Positions 1-12,600 of a stretch of DNA of 64,000 nucleotides are shown in pieces. The notes beneath the pieces are model-generated. The model searched no databases. It was not told the origin of the DNA and was given only the letters and a program-made list of their open reading frames with translations. Position 1 is the stretch's first letter. The number at the start of each line of letters is the position of its first letter. This stretch comes from Periconia sp. R9002. Taxonomy: Eukaryota; Ascomycota; Dothideomycetes; Pleosporales; Periconiaceae. Position numbers and translations under genes: made by a program. The stretch spans positions 310,001 to 374,000 of the forward strand of contig JAMAHW010000007.1 in assembly GCA_023627715.1 (NCBI GenBank), written 5' to 3'.

Positions 1-52
1 CATGGAAAAATGTTTTTCAAGTCCGGCGATATGTTTTTGTTGGTGATTGGCC

Positions 53-1079
53 TCAAATCGGGTTGTTCTCTACGGGAAATGTACCCTTCGCCCTGACGCA
101 CAAGTTCCCACGAATGGTTTCCAAAGTACCTATGATCTCTACCGTCTTCTTCTCTTCGGTAGGCTGCTGCTTCTTCGTAAAATCTTTCCAAAAGGGCAGC
201 CACGATTTTGCGGGCAAGGGGTCAGGATCGGTCGGAGGCTCGGTTTGCGGCAACTTTGGTTTCGAGAAGGATGCGCGGATGATGTAGAAGCTTGAGTTGT
301 GCGTGGGTTTGGCATATGTCACACCCATGGAAGTTGGGGGAGCAACCGCGTCTGTGGAGATAGGTCAGCAGCCATACTCGAGGAGTTTGTCAAGTTGTAG
401 TATACGCACTGACAGAACCATTGGGCCCGGCAATCATTCTGGCCATGCAGTCTTCAAATATAGTTGCGACCGCGCCACCATGCGCAATCCCTGGCCATCC
501 GCTCAATGCTGCTCCTATCCAGACCACGGCCACCAATTCTTTTGTTTCGGTATTCCAGAAAGCACGCTGTACCCCCAAGCCTCTAGACCCGGCCATGCTT
601 TGGAACGTGATTGTCCGTGTATTCTTCGAATCCTCATCTGCCGATTCTGTGATGTTCGTCTTAATATCCAACTCGACCCATTTCTTCGACTGAGACTCTG
701 ACGGATTCGTCTCGGAAGGTGTCGTCTCCGAACGCAAAGGGACGCTCTGCGAGCGCATATATTTGACGATTTCAAGATCTTCGACGTCTTTGGTCAAAGC
801 CTCCATGTAGATCGCATCTTCCGAGCTCCCAGGAGGAGGAAGCGGAGTAGGCGCGCCGAAGTTGCGAAAGGCAAAGCCAGCGGCCGAACCGACTGCGAAC
901 ACAAGGCCATACCAAAGGTACCCGGTACGAAGGCGACGCCGCTGCAAGCGCTTCGCTGCCGGAGTTGTATTCGTGATGAGGGTGGTTTTGGTCTGCGCAA
1001 ACCGTCGGGGCACCCAATGGGTAGTAGACTCGTGACTCCTTAGAAGAGGGCGAAGAGCGGAGACTCGTGTGTGGTTCAT
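53..1079 (-). CDS. Hotdog-fold thioesterase superfamily protein, two exons
   Basis: Exons read as 410-1079 and 53-351, with an intron from 409 to 352 (donor GTGCGT, acceptor CCACAG, phase 1), giving about 322 residues. The first ATG is at 1079; the frame opens a little earlier only through a GTG. The N-terminal 50 residues are basic and Ser/Thr-rich and are followed by a likely membrane segment (about residues 53-73, rich in Gly, Ala and Phe). This suggests a mitochondrial or membrane-anchored protein. Residues about 196-216 hold the hotdog signature with an HGG motif (GIAHGGAVATIFEDCM), typical of PaaI/acyl-CoA thioesterase-like proteins. The joined second exon continues the fold (SMGVTYAKP). 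The family hydrolyses acyl thioesters; the substrate here cannot be read. A moderately acidic, Ser-rich linker separates membrane segment and domain. The family call is fairly sure, the enzymatic role is not. Confidence 0.82.
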
Positions 1080-1333
1080 GTTGGGCGACGGCACCTCATC
1101 GAGATGGGTGGGTAGAGAGATCTCTCGCAGGCACAGACGTTGACATCGGTTTGCTCATTGCGCCGAGGTTTGGAGGATACGGTCTTGGCATTGGCTCACA
1201 CCTTCGTCTATGGACACTTTGTGACGTGAAAACCGAATGACTTTTTTGCACTTATATATAATTGAATTTGGATGTAATAAATACAAAGAACCATCTAATT
1301 CCATGATGGGAGATCTTACAGAGCCAGCACTGT

Positions 1334-1859
1334 TTATTGCAAATGCTCCGAGTCTATAAACTTCATCTTGTTCCAGCCATCGTAGGGAACAATATTCAAA
1401 CCATCTAGCTTTACGTCTTTGAACATACGAACCTGTTGAATGGCATTAGTTACGATGTATCTTTGGGCGTAGATACCATGGCATCGTAATACTATATGTA
1501 CTCACATTGACCCCCATCAAGTCCAACTCTTCTCCAAACTCCTTCATCCTTGGATCGAAAAACACGGAACTGCCACATTTCCCACAGAACTTGTGCAGAT
1601 TTCTCTTGGCCCCAAAGGAATATGACCGAAGGCTTTCCTCGCCGCTCTGCAGAACAAAGTGTTCTCGGAAAGGATAGACAAGCAGGTATCCGTTGCGCGA
1701 GCAGATGGAGCAGTTGCACTCGACGACCTTCTGTTGCGCAAGCGGAGGAGAGATGGTTACTGTGTACTTGACGGCACCGCAGTGACAGAGCGCGTGGTAG
1801 GTTTCCGCGTTGGATGCGTCGTAGCTGGGTGGCAGGGCCGGACTGTCTGAAGAACCCAT
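1334..1859 (-). CDS. GFA/CENP-V domain zinc-binding protein, two exons
   Basis: Exons 1506-1859 and 1334-1432 encode 150 residues; the intron (1433-1505) has donor GTGAGT and acceptor AACAG in phase 0. The ATG at 1859 is preferred over an open extension to 1955, because the family start normally lies about 20-25 residues before the first Cys pair. Zinc-ligand cysteines are visible: C25/C27 (CHCG), C48/C50/C53 (CNCSIC) and C92/C95 (CGKCG). This is the arrangement of the glutathione-dependent formaldehyde-activating (GFA) family, also called CENP-V/GFA. The second exon supplies the usual end of the domain (VRMFKDVKLDGLNI). Such proteins are common in fungi; their substrates are mostly unknown, so 'S-hydroxymethylglutathione synthase' would overstate it. 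The gene is tandem with, and on the same strand as, the thioesterase-like gene, 254 bp apart. Confidence 0.87.
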
Positions 1860-3978
1860 GTTCTTTGCTGTTGGTGCTGTGTGTTGTTCCTTTTTCTTGT
1901 GGAAGGGCGGAATAGGGAAGTGGATAGTGTTTGAGATTTTGGTTGTCGGTGGCACGGTGCGATTGCAGAGTGACCTGCTATGGCTTTATGCTTCCCATAC
2001 GTTTGGGATATGGTATGTGCAACTAACTATATCGAAAGTATCCGACACACCATTTGCAATGATGGAGGAGGATCAGCAGCCTCGTTGGCGGCCTCGCGGA
2101 GAGTTACACAAAAATAGAGGATGACGCTGAACATGGAATAATACGAGCGGGTCGCATCACCTTTACGAGTTGGTTTTTACCAAAACAGCATACAGTTCCC
2201 GGAGGGTTTACCATAAGCACCACTTTAGCGCAGTCAAGATGGAATGGTCGATGAAGTGAATGCCCAGGAAAAGTAACGTACGAATGTGATGGAGATGGAA
2301 AGTCTCCGCCTTCTTTCCGAGCCCTTTCCGAATCGGTGTTGGATTTTTCGAGGCACATCTCATTACATGCACAGGTTGTTCCAGTGATAACTGTCCTCAG
2401 TATTCAAGCTCCAACATCGACAACCAAAACGAGCCGGTGGTGAGTCTCACTACTTATGCATCCATTTGTAACAAAACACAATCAACAATATGTCTTGCAA
2501 CCGCACGCGTCCAGGCCCATAGAAATACCTTGATAGACCTGCAACCTCTCTCCCAAAAAGTAAAGAGTACATGCAGAAGTATGCACGATCTCAAACATCA
2601 CTGCCATCATCAATCAGCCCACATCAATTTAGCAGGCCACCCAGATCAGAGCCCAGCCTCAAATCCCAGGGCCACACCAGTCACACCGAGCACAGTACCG
2701 CACCGTCGGTAACCAAAGAAGAACAGGGAAAACAAAAAGAAACAAAGAATCTCAGACTTCAGCATTACACAGCGACGAAGATGGTTAGAGGGTCAAGCGC
2801 CGCACCACGTTTCTGAGACACCAATCGCCGTGGCCGGCTGAGACTGCAGATGGTACGCTGTACAGAGAATAACGCACGGTGTGTTTCTGAACGAGGTGGG
2901 ACGAAAAGATCGGCGGTCCTGCCAGGGTTATGGATCGGTGGGTTGGGCTGGAAGCAGTGGAACATGCATCGTCTATGTGCTCTGTGTGTTTGTGCACGTA
3001 CGGGAGAGGGGCATGTGTCCGGTGCGATTGATGCTGTGACATGGCGACGCGGTGCTTTTTGTGGCTTTTGTGGTAGGCGGTAGTCCATTATGTTGTTTTT
3101 GCGGGGCCAAGGGCTGATCTAGGGTGGTCCCTGAAGGAGAGTGGAGATTGTGGCTGCTGGTTGAAGCGTCCGGGATGGGCATAGATATGAGACATTGTAG
3201 GGATTGAGTAGATGGATGTGTGGGTTTGCGGATATGAGCGCACCACCAATAGGGAGGTTTGCATAGTGAAACCGCTGAGAGTGCGCGTTCTTGCTTATTG
3301 TTTGGAAGATACTGATCCTGGCCAGAGGGAACCAATATTCATTTCTTCTCTATGGTGCATAATGCATGCTTCTCTTTCCTGTGTGCGACATTGGTTTAGT
3401 TATTCCCTTTCATAACGACTAGCTCATCAGCAAATCGAGAAACGGTTGCATGGAGACCCCTTCGTACATTTGGAGCGAATCTGACACGAGATCAACTAGC
3501 ATTGGCCCCGAGGAGGAGACAAAAGTGCACCGAAGAACCAAGGGCTTAGAGTGGGGGATGTGTATAATTACTGCAGTCAAATAACCGAGGAACAGATCAT
3601 GAGAAGGCAAGTTGTTTTTTGAGGATAAGAATACAAGCACCAATAAAATCTACCAAATGAGGCGAGTATGTACAGAATCATGCGTGATTATTACGGTGGA
3701 ATGGTTCCCCTAACAATGCATTTCAACCAGTCTAACCTTCAACTTTGGTCTACGTACCCCCAATGCAAAACGCCGCGTCGTATGCCAGATCAAAATTTAC
3801 AATATTGGTGTTTGGATTATTGTTTGCTAAAAATGCGTTTTACTTCGTTGAATCGTGGTATCATTAAAATCATCGAGATTGCCCAACGGTCCGTTATCGT
3901 GCATCGTATATTCTAATTGTGAGCATGATATGGGCGGGGACCCCCTTTGATGACCATTTGTACACCTGTCATCTTCAT
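1860..3978. other. Intergenic region, no gene supported
   Basis: About 2.1 kb between two minus-strand genes: the promoter of the GFA gene and the 3' side of the TRP-channel gene. Short open frames occur on both strands (for example 2437-2712 and 2973-3335) but they lack recognisable domains or convincing splice partners. An A-rich stretch lies near 2710-2760. I see no RNA gene. Confidence 0.5.
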
Positions 3979-6745
3979 CTAGGGCAAATTTGGGATAGGC
4001 GGAATCTCGTTGGTGCTGTAAAGAGTTTGCAATAGGGGTCTTTGTCCGCTGGATGATTCGGATGATCGCCAGCTTGCAGATCGCGGAGAAGAGCTGGTAG
4101 ATGACAGGCTTCTCACGCGTGAAGGTAGAGGGATATTGTTGGAATAGCCTGCAGGTCTTGGTGAATCCGATTGAATGTCGTCGCTACTGCTGGTCAGACG
4201 AGCGTGAAGGGAAAGAGGCGAATCGAGTCCACCGTAATTGTGCTCAGAGAAATCGGTCGCACTCCAGCTTGCTCGATGTACACGGGCGCCGCGGGGGACG
4301 CTCGAGTAGGACCCATGAGAACGAACACTTGATGCCCTAGATAGCCGATTCGACGCAGATGTGCCATAAGCTTGTTGGGGTAGAGAAAGCTCGGAAGTTG
4401 AAGGGTCAACACCACTTATCTCATTCATAAACTCAGCATCTTCATCTTCAACTTTAGCCATACGTCGGATGGACATGACGTCGAAAGATGGCTTTGTAGG
4501 AGCTTCCTCTACAGGTACCTTTTCAGCCTTGATCTTAGACTTCTTAGGAGATTCTGGTTTCGGTATGCCCTTTGCTCTGAAATGTATGTGGCGAAAATAT
4601 TTTTCGCGAATCGGTATCCATCGTTTTGGGCTGATCGTCTCGCGGTTTCGCATGACTGACATGTAGCTCGTGGCTGCCCCTAGCAATATCACAATCAAGG
4701 TTGCGATGGTGAGCACGCCTTGAATAATAATGATAACGATTCCAAGGACTGTCGCGGGGATGCGTTCGAGCTGAAATCGAGTAGCCAGCGGAACCGAAAG
4801 TGCAAGGGTAGCAATTTTACTGAACCCAAGGAAGTAGATCAGGAGCACGTTGAGGCGCTGACCTTCAAAAGGACGCATGATCAAAATGGTAATAAATGCA
4901 ACGACCTCAACCGCCAACAGACCAAAGACTTGAACCAGGGGTTGACTGATAGCTCCGGCGAGAAAGCAAGCCCGTACAAACTCGTAAAGTAGCCAGATAG
5001 TGAAAAACCACCATCTATTTCTTCGGAATCGTGATGCAAGCCACCCAAATTTCTTCGTGAAAGTGTCATCATCGTGGATGGATTTTGCCTCTTCTGCGGA
5101 ACACATCCTCCACCATGGTAAAGAACCAGCATAGGTTTTGTCCTCGGATTCAGGAAACTTGCTCGCGTGCTCAAAGGTATAATAGGGAACTACCTTAAGA
5201 GCCTTCCGTCTCACCAGTAGAATTCGGTCGCGCTCAGTAGTGTATTTCCCTGTTTTGATTCTGTAGAAGCAAGCATATCCTACTAGGCTGACCAAGCTGA
5301 CGAGGGTGAGTAAGAAAACTACGCAAGCGATGGCAAGGGGTGGAGCTGAAGTTTGATACGAGAACTGAAAAAGTGTGAGAAACATGAGGACAAAAAACCC
5401 TATATGAAGAGTCCTCAGTAAAGCCAAACCGGTGAAGGCAATATAATGGGCTCGAAAGTAAGTAAGGCGGTCTCTTTTAAGGCTTTTCAATTTTATGAGA
5501 AGCTCCACGAGTAATTTTAGAAGAATCATTGACGCAGCTACACCGGCGATGAGAATCAAAAACCACAAGAATCCGGTCATGAAAGCGTTTGATGCCGAGA
5601 TTCCGGTCGGGGAAAGTGTGCCGGCGAATCCCGAGTAGTTTCCTGGTAAGGGAAGACCTTGATTTACCATATCTCCATGCCATTTAGAAGAGTCTCGAGC
5701 GTATACTTTGCGAATGTCGTATCCCAGGCCTGGATCTGCGGCGTTGTTCATTGCTGCCCCCAAAATTCCCGGATTTCCTTTTCGTGGGCCGACAAAATTA
5801 TCAATCGTGCTCTGCATGGTTTCTGTGTAAACCATCCCGCCTGCCCACGCGTAATTGCTCCAAAATGCTGGCAACACACTCGGCCAATTCATCGAGAGAG
5901 CTCCGCTGAAGTAGATATGTTGCCAGACCGCAAAAACAAGCAGCACAGAAGTAGAGTGGGCATAGTGCCTGCGTGCCTCACCCATAGATTCTCCGTATAT
6001 AGCAGTAGCCAGGGAAGATAGAATGGCAAGAAAGGTAAAAGCTCCTAATATAGAACTTATCCATTCAGGATGTGAAAAAGAGTTTCCGTTTGTCAAGGCA
6101 GCAGCGAAGCAGGCGATTTCGGATTGATCTGAGTTCGAGAATATTCGAAACACGGCCTGTCCTTCGAAATCCGGAATGTCAAATGCTATTGGAGGAATAC
6201 CAACAATATCCGATTGACCGAGTGGGATCACAGCATGTGAATCGAGAGGCACACCCGCCTTAACTGGGCATAACCTGTCGCATATGAGCATTCCATTTCG
6301 AGATTTTGATATCGGTAGCAGACTTACTTTCCAACTGCCGACCCACAAGGATCTACCCGCAAATTAAAGTGATCTTCACCATAAGCGTAGACAGTTATCA
6401 GCACTGCAAGATGATAAGTCATATGTCTCCGATCTGTAGCGTATATTTCTTACTTCTCGTGGTAACGTTGTCCAAGGTCGTCACACCGTCCAAGTTGAAC
6501 AGAATGGTCATATTGTCTTTGTATAAGGCAGCGTTGAAGCGATCCGCAGTGAATGTGCTATCGGCCATGCAAGAACCGAAATCCAACGTGTAGAGCGATG
6601 GTTGCCGATTGTCTGGAACCAGATAATCGACCCCGTCAATCTTCGCCTCGACATATCCATCGTCTCGTGCTGAGACCAAAGTCCAGAGCAATGCAATGAT
6701 AGACACAGTCGACCATACCAGTGAGCGTGGGATTAGCGAAACCAT
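3979..6745 (-). CDS. Fungal TRP-like / FLC-family polytopic membrane protein, three exons
   Basis: Exons 6454-6745, 6328-6403 and 3979-6274 join in phase (donors GTAAGA and GTAAGT, acceptors GCAG and GACAG) to give about 887 residues. The start has a clear signal peptide (residues 1-26, hydrophobic core then VSA-RDD). Next comes a luminal/extracellular ML-like domain with Cys in FGSCMADS, VDPCG and LCPVK. The middle exon supplies its core (ITVYAYGEDHF). After about residue 190 there are roughly nine hydrophobic segments with the TRP-like signature region (NWPSVLPAFWSNYAWAGG). The C-terminal 190 residues are hydrophilic, Ser-rich and basic, a likely cytosolic regulatory tail. The family includes yeast Flc1-3 and fission yeast Pkd2/Trp1322. 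Known roles are ER FAD import, calcium homeostasis and cell-wall integrity; which applies here is not visible. It diverges from the kinase gene. Confidence 0.88.
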
Positions 6746-8354
6746 GCTAGGAGAAACGAAACAAGATTGGAGATGGATTTGCTGAAGCCGAGATAGGAGA
6801 GGAGCGATTGCTATTCCAGGACTGATGAGATTGGCTTTGTGGACGTATTGTAAGCCTTAAGGAAATATCGGAAATATCGCAAGACACAGAGCGGTGTGCC
6901 AGGGTGGGCGAGAAGGGTGTGAGAAGCTAGTCAGTATGCAGCACTCACAAACGCAGAGCAGCAAATATAGTTGACATGGTTTTACTGGCACGAGTGAGTG
7001 ACTGACAGGACTGGACTGTGGGAGGGACGAAATAGTATAGGTTCTATCAAAGTGGCTACCGGAGGGTGTTTAACCAAGTGGTGTGTAAAGGGGCCACGCG
7101 GGAACGAGTTGGTGCTAGCTATCAGATTTGGGGTAGCGTGCTCAACTTTAACAAATCCAGGAGGCTGGTCACCTACTTGGTGCCAAAAAATGAAGTTTCC
7201 ATGGTTCCTAGGCAGGATCCATAGACGAATGGCTCATGCGCACGCTAGACGTCACGGCTTTTCGGCAGTCTCTTCTTTGGAACACGACTAATAATACCTG
7301 AGCGCCCATGCGTTGGTGATTGAGATCGAGCAAACATCCGGCCATTTACGTTGAGATATGACAAGTCAGCCATGTGTGGATCATGCATGAGGTTAGCATA
7401 TACTTACATGTAAGTTACCATCGTGTTCATCATGGTGATTGCCTCTTTCCGCGCGCTTCCCGTCCCCGCCCCAAGATGATCAGGTGCAATGCAATGCATT
7501 CGGCTGCGATGCTAGCTCAACTGATCTTCACCGCCCAGGTTTTGCTCCAGAAAATAAATACCACGACACTGGGTGACGCAAGGTATAATCAAGAGTACTA
7601 TTGCTCTGAAGCGAGAGCTAAATCCCGACCAATCATATGCCATCGAAAGCCGGCCTCACACAAGCCTTGTCTCCACCACGTGAATGCATGGGGTTAAACA
7701 GGGAATTAGGAGGATTGGCGAGTTCCTTTCCGTCATTGCGTATCTCGGCAAGCGGATGATCGGCATCCGCTACAGGTGTCTAGATGTTGTACGGTGAATG
7801 GTCGCAGTCATCACTGTAACTGCATCCTTACAGAGCCATCGAGATTCACAGATATGTACATAGTGGCTTACGCTTTGTTGTGGCTTGCTGTGGCGCTCAT
7901 CCATCGATTTAGACTACCATGTGCCGAGATGTTAGTTAAGAAAACACCTTGGAATTCATCGTTGCGTCTTAGATCGCAAACCTCTTATACGATACGTTGA
8001 TTTATTCAATAGAAAAAGCGCTGAAGTCAGATATTTACATATATTAGGACTTTGAGCAATATATTATCAACCATCATGTTACATTATTAGGAGCATACAC
8101 ACATGCATTACAGAAAGGTGGGCATAAGGTGGTCTCTTTCAAGACTTTCTTTGTTCGAGAATTTCGCCCGGATTCGTTCTTCTCTCGCCATGTCCATTGT
8201 CTTTCTCCGGAATCCACCTGGTCGCCATAACAGCTGATCCAATCCTTTGTTCCGGAAAATCTCGTTAGTAGAAGCATTTATAACGCATTCAGCACCTTAT
8301 TGTGACTTCCCAAGACACGGCAACAGTCATCCGCAACACTATATACGATTTAAA
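6746..8354. other. Divergent intergenic region, no gene supported
   Basis: 1.6 kb between the TRP-channel start (minus) and the kinase start (plus), so it must hold both promoters. Open frames up to 107 codons occur (for example 7374-7697), but none shows a domain, a sensible start and splice signals together. AT-rich DNA lies near 7960-8080. Confidence 0.5.
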
Positions 8355-9642
8355 ATGGTTTCAAAACTTCAAAACGAGCCCGATTTTATCCCTGATCCCA
8401 AGGGGTTCTTGGGATCATGCAAGAGAATACAAGACCTAGGAGAAGGTTCTGACGGTGTGGTCGCCTTATACAAACATCTTCCTACAGGCCGCTTCATTGC
8501 AGTCAAATCAATCAGCTCGAGAGTAGATCCCCGCTGGAAGGCAAATGCTGTCCATAATCTGAAGCAAGAAATAAAGATTTTTGACTACATAGGGGTACAC
8601 ACGAACATCATCAAAGCACTAGGGTGGGACATGGACATACTTGCTTTGGTTCTGGAGCATGCTGATCAGGGTACTCTGAGTAAGTGCAAAGATTCTTAGC
8701 CAGGTAGCCATATCGTACACATTCGCTAATCAGATGTTTCACCCACCTATAGATTCCTACAAACGGCGGGTAAATACTCATCTGCAAAAGTTCCCTGAAG
8801 TAACCATGTGGAAACTCTTGCTTGATCTCAGTCAAGGAATCAGCTTCCTACATCAGAAACTAGGCCGGAATGTCCAACTTCTTCATGGAGACATCAAACC
8901 AGACAACTTCCTCGTCGTCGGTCCTCGCGGCGTGGAGGGATTACCTCTCATCCCGACCTTCAAGTTCGCCGACTTCGGTCGCATGAGAGCATTCGATCCT
9001 CAGAAAACCCTGCAATATACTGGCACACCAGAATATGCTCCGCCTCTGGAAGAGCGAGAACAAGGTCTTACTCCTGCGGTAGACATCTGGAGTATTGGAA
9101 GTACCATTTGTCATATGGCTTTCTCCACTCTGCCCACTGAAACGGATCAAGAATATATCGCAAGGCATGATCCTGAGGTGGCTGGCTTCCAAGTTACCCA
9201 GGCCATCTTGAACAGAGATAAGAAGGTTCGTGATAAGGTTCGCGGGTTGAAGGAACCTGTAGTCCGTCCATTGAACGCTTCCGTCGAAGAACAGATACGG
9301 CTCAGTGTCCCTAAAGACAAGGTTGTGGAACCATACTCTGACGAATTACAACAATGGTATGAATTGTGCTGCACATACAATCCAGAGGATCGGGTACAAG
9401 CGGAGCAGCTCAACAACTTTCTCGTCCCAACGGCTACGGCCAATGTCGATGTATGGGCGAGAAAATGGGATTTGCACTACAGCGAACACAGAAAGAGCAT
9501 CATCCTACACAACGCACGCGCCAAATCGAGCGATGAGTTCCAAAGTGTCCCTCCCGTGAAATCGTATCTTACCACAGATCGTGGTGTAGTGCAGGGCCAG
9601 CCGCAGCAAGAAGAACGCCCACCAGCGAATACAAACGGGTAA
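8355..9642 (+). CDS. Protein kinase, non-RD catalytic loop, two exons
   Basis: Exons 8355-8679 and 8753-9642 give 404 residues. The intron has donor GTAAGT and acceptor CTATAG in phase 1, and joins ...TL to NSYKRR. Visible kinase landmarks: glycine loop GEGSDG (29-34), ATP-binding Lys51 in AVK, a candidate helix-C Glu72, catalytic loop HGDIKPDNFL (153-162), DFG (182-184), and an APE-like segment GTPEYAPPLEE. The catalytic Asp155 is present, but the usual Arg before it is Gly, which makes it a non-RD kinase. Subdomain IX is intact (DIWSIGSTI). The C-terminus (about 340-404) is polar and Gln/Pro-rich without a domain I recognise. Many filamentous ascomycetes carry lineage-specific kinases with this HGD loop. 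Substrate and pathway are unknown; it should be catalytically active because Lys, Asp and DFG are all present. Confidence 0.85.
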
Positions 9643-12600
9643 AGCAGAAGTTGAAGTCTCTGCACGGCAACGGAGCACAAATCAGGACGGTTTAGATACC
9701 TACTTAGGTATGTGTCTGAGTTGAGGTTTCTATCGATATTTTCATAATATGGTTCCTTTATTTCATTCAATGTAGTTAAACTATATTGCGAGTTTCGAAT
9801 TGATATTCCCTGCTGCTGAAATATGCGTGGTTTGTCGTGTGTGAGCCCCTCAGAAGCATGACTCGAGCAATCAAGCAGACATACCCAGAGATCATCATAC
9901 GCCCGTGAAGGTCTAGTCCGCCCTCCCTTAAACTAGATCTAAAACCTCGGTGCCTCCAAATATCTGACCCGGACATCTCGGACATTCTTCCTTTCCTCCT
10001 CCGAATACTCCGACATCACTCACGCCCCACTTACACCAACCAACCATCAACTAAGCTATTAATTTCGAAAAACCCAAGTAGGACCCTATCACAGTCATGT
10101 CTTAAAAAGCCACGAGCGCTCAAAGCGCTGCGAAACGCTCGGTGCAATGATTGTTCCTTCGTTGTCGGTGAAATCGGCTTTTCGGCGTTCCGGATGCTCA
10201 ATGCTGTAGGCAGCCATATACTGGCATTGTATCCAGTTTATATCACCGCTAAACACCGAAAGAAAAACCTGGATCGAGCAGTGTAAAGGGCACAGATCAA
10301 CTTTAGGGGGATTACGTTACGTGTAGGTTCTGCAGCCTCTCGGCTGTTGGTTGGTTGGTTTGGCCGGAGATGACGAGGCTGCGCCTGCCACGTCCCCAAG
10401 TTGGCCCCGTATGTTGATTATCGGTATGTCGCAACAGGTATGGATGCGTTTATAGTGCGAAACCCCGTTGCTGTGTATGCAGCACATGATTGTAATAGTT
10501 GTGTATATAATCTGGACGAGTGGCGTGTGAGAGGATTTGCTATCTTGTTGTTCTGGAACGTTTGAGTCGGACCTTTGCTTACCTACATTTCTCCTTTACG
10601 ACATATACGTAACACTTCGATTTTTTTTGCTGCAGCGGCAACGGTTGAAAAATTGTTATTAAATACAAGTCGTCAGTATTTCAACTAAATCTCGCAAAAC
10701 CCGCCTGTCAGCCAGACTGTTCAATAGCGCGAGGAGGAGCGACTTGTAACAGCATTAAAACCGAGCATTCGTCGGAGAAATCGAGGTTGCTCCCGTTTTA
10801 GCCCGCTTATTATACTTTTTGAAACTGCAAAGGAAGCGGGGAAAAAGGAGGGATTCAGCACATCGAAGCACCAAAGACAAACATCAAGAGCACAACTGCA
10901 CAATATCAACATCTCCACATACGTACACGCTCGAGCTAATACCCGGACGCACAATCAAAGAATATCCAGGATGTCCACAACGTACTTAAGCATCTACGAC
11001 CTGCTCCGTATCACATACACGTACGAGTCTCAGGCCATAGAAGCCGAGTGCCAACACCAGCGGCAACGAAATTGTCCAGACTCTCAAGCCCCCGCATGCT
11101 CTGTAAGATTCGTCATCAAGTGCATTACATCCAGTATATGAATCTGACATCTTGACCCAGACACCTGAGATTTGTATGCATGCTGCTATGTCGACATCGT
11201 CCCCCAAGGCGTACGCGGCGCTCGAGACCGACTTCACTGCCGCGTATGCGAGGAAGAAGAGAGATAGCTGCGTTTCGATGACTTGATTGCCAAATACTTA
11301 GGGAAAAATTCGAAACTCCTGCCACCGAATGGACGTTGATTCGAAATCGCCCGGCTATATCATGTTTCGCAACGAGCTTTTCGCCGTAGAACTTGTATGG
11401 ACTCCCGCCGATGTTCGAGTTCGTCTCTCGAATTACACCTCCTCTACTCTGCTCTGGGATAATCGGAAAATCGCCACTCTCTGCTCAACCAAGATTTATC
11501 GCTTATAGTACTTCTTCTGCCTGCGACTACGAAGGGATGTCAGGAATGGGGATGTGTTAGGTCGAGAGGGCTTCGCTTGGACGTAGCCAGATCTTTGGCA
11601 AGCCTAAGATCGGCAGCTGGAAGACGAAACACGTGGGTTATACTACAAGTATTAAGCCCTAGTTTGGACAGTGATTAGGATGCAGCGGCGTACAAAGGGA
11701 AAATGACGACAAACTGTATTTGTAGAGTGATGATGGCGCTTGAACGCGACCGCTCATAATGAATAGCCTGCTATAACGATCTCATCTTGGTCACTTTTGG
11801 CTTCTGCGTCCGAATCTCTTTCACGTAGCTTTCTTTGGCAGTCAAAGTGGTGATAGTGATGCAACATTGAATGTTTTCTCAAAAAAATGAGAGAGCCAAA
11901 AAATCTGAGTTGATCATATGCCCTCTATGGTGATTGAAATCGCCTTCATTCTTCATAGATGATTGGCACAAAGACATAGAGAAATGGAGTGAATGCGTTG
12001 CGGTATAGCAAATGTACTGAGAGGGGATTTGCAGTAATAGCGAGGGTCGCAGTTTTGAGGTTGTTATTTATGTGTTTCTCAGAGACAGCTCAGCGAGTGC
12101 AAAAGCGTAGTTCCGGGCAGCAAGCAGCTTGCTTTTTCCACCACCACCCATGCCCATACCAGGTCCCCTCTCAACTCTACCTTGACAATCAACGCCCACC
12201 ACACAATAGTCCTATGACCATGCTTGAAGGCACCATCGCAGTCAAAGTAAGTGCTTAACAAACACCACCTTTTGCTCGTTTTCATTTCGTTCGTCCTCCC
12301 GTGCCGCGCTACGGAGTTGCCCGCCAGCTTCTCACGAGCGCGGTGCCTCCCCTTCCATCCACCACTCCCCCCATTACAAACATCGAAATCATTACGACTC
12401 TTTTATTACTCATATCAAGTAACTGGAAATGTCTCGAGGTAAGTATGTGCCTCAATCGAGAGGTTCCTCGGGCCCAGAAGTCTATCGATACATATTGAAA
12501 AGCGTGCATATTTCCGGGATTAAAAAATTAGAACACGTATCAATCAAGGCCAAAGGATCCTCGTGATTTGAACAGAATCTTTTTGAGTTTGTTGTTGCAG

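Noticed and set aside
1860..1955. N-terminal extension of the GFA-domain protein
   Set aside because: The frame is open, but the added residues are low complexity and the downstream ATG at 1859 gives the normal family length.
2973..3335. 120-codon minus-strand frame in the gap before the TRP-channel gene
   Set aside because: Low-complexity Ser/Thr/Pro/His composition, no domain and no splice partners.
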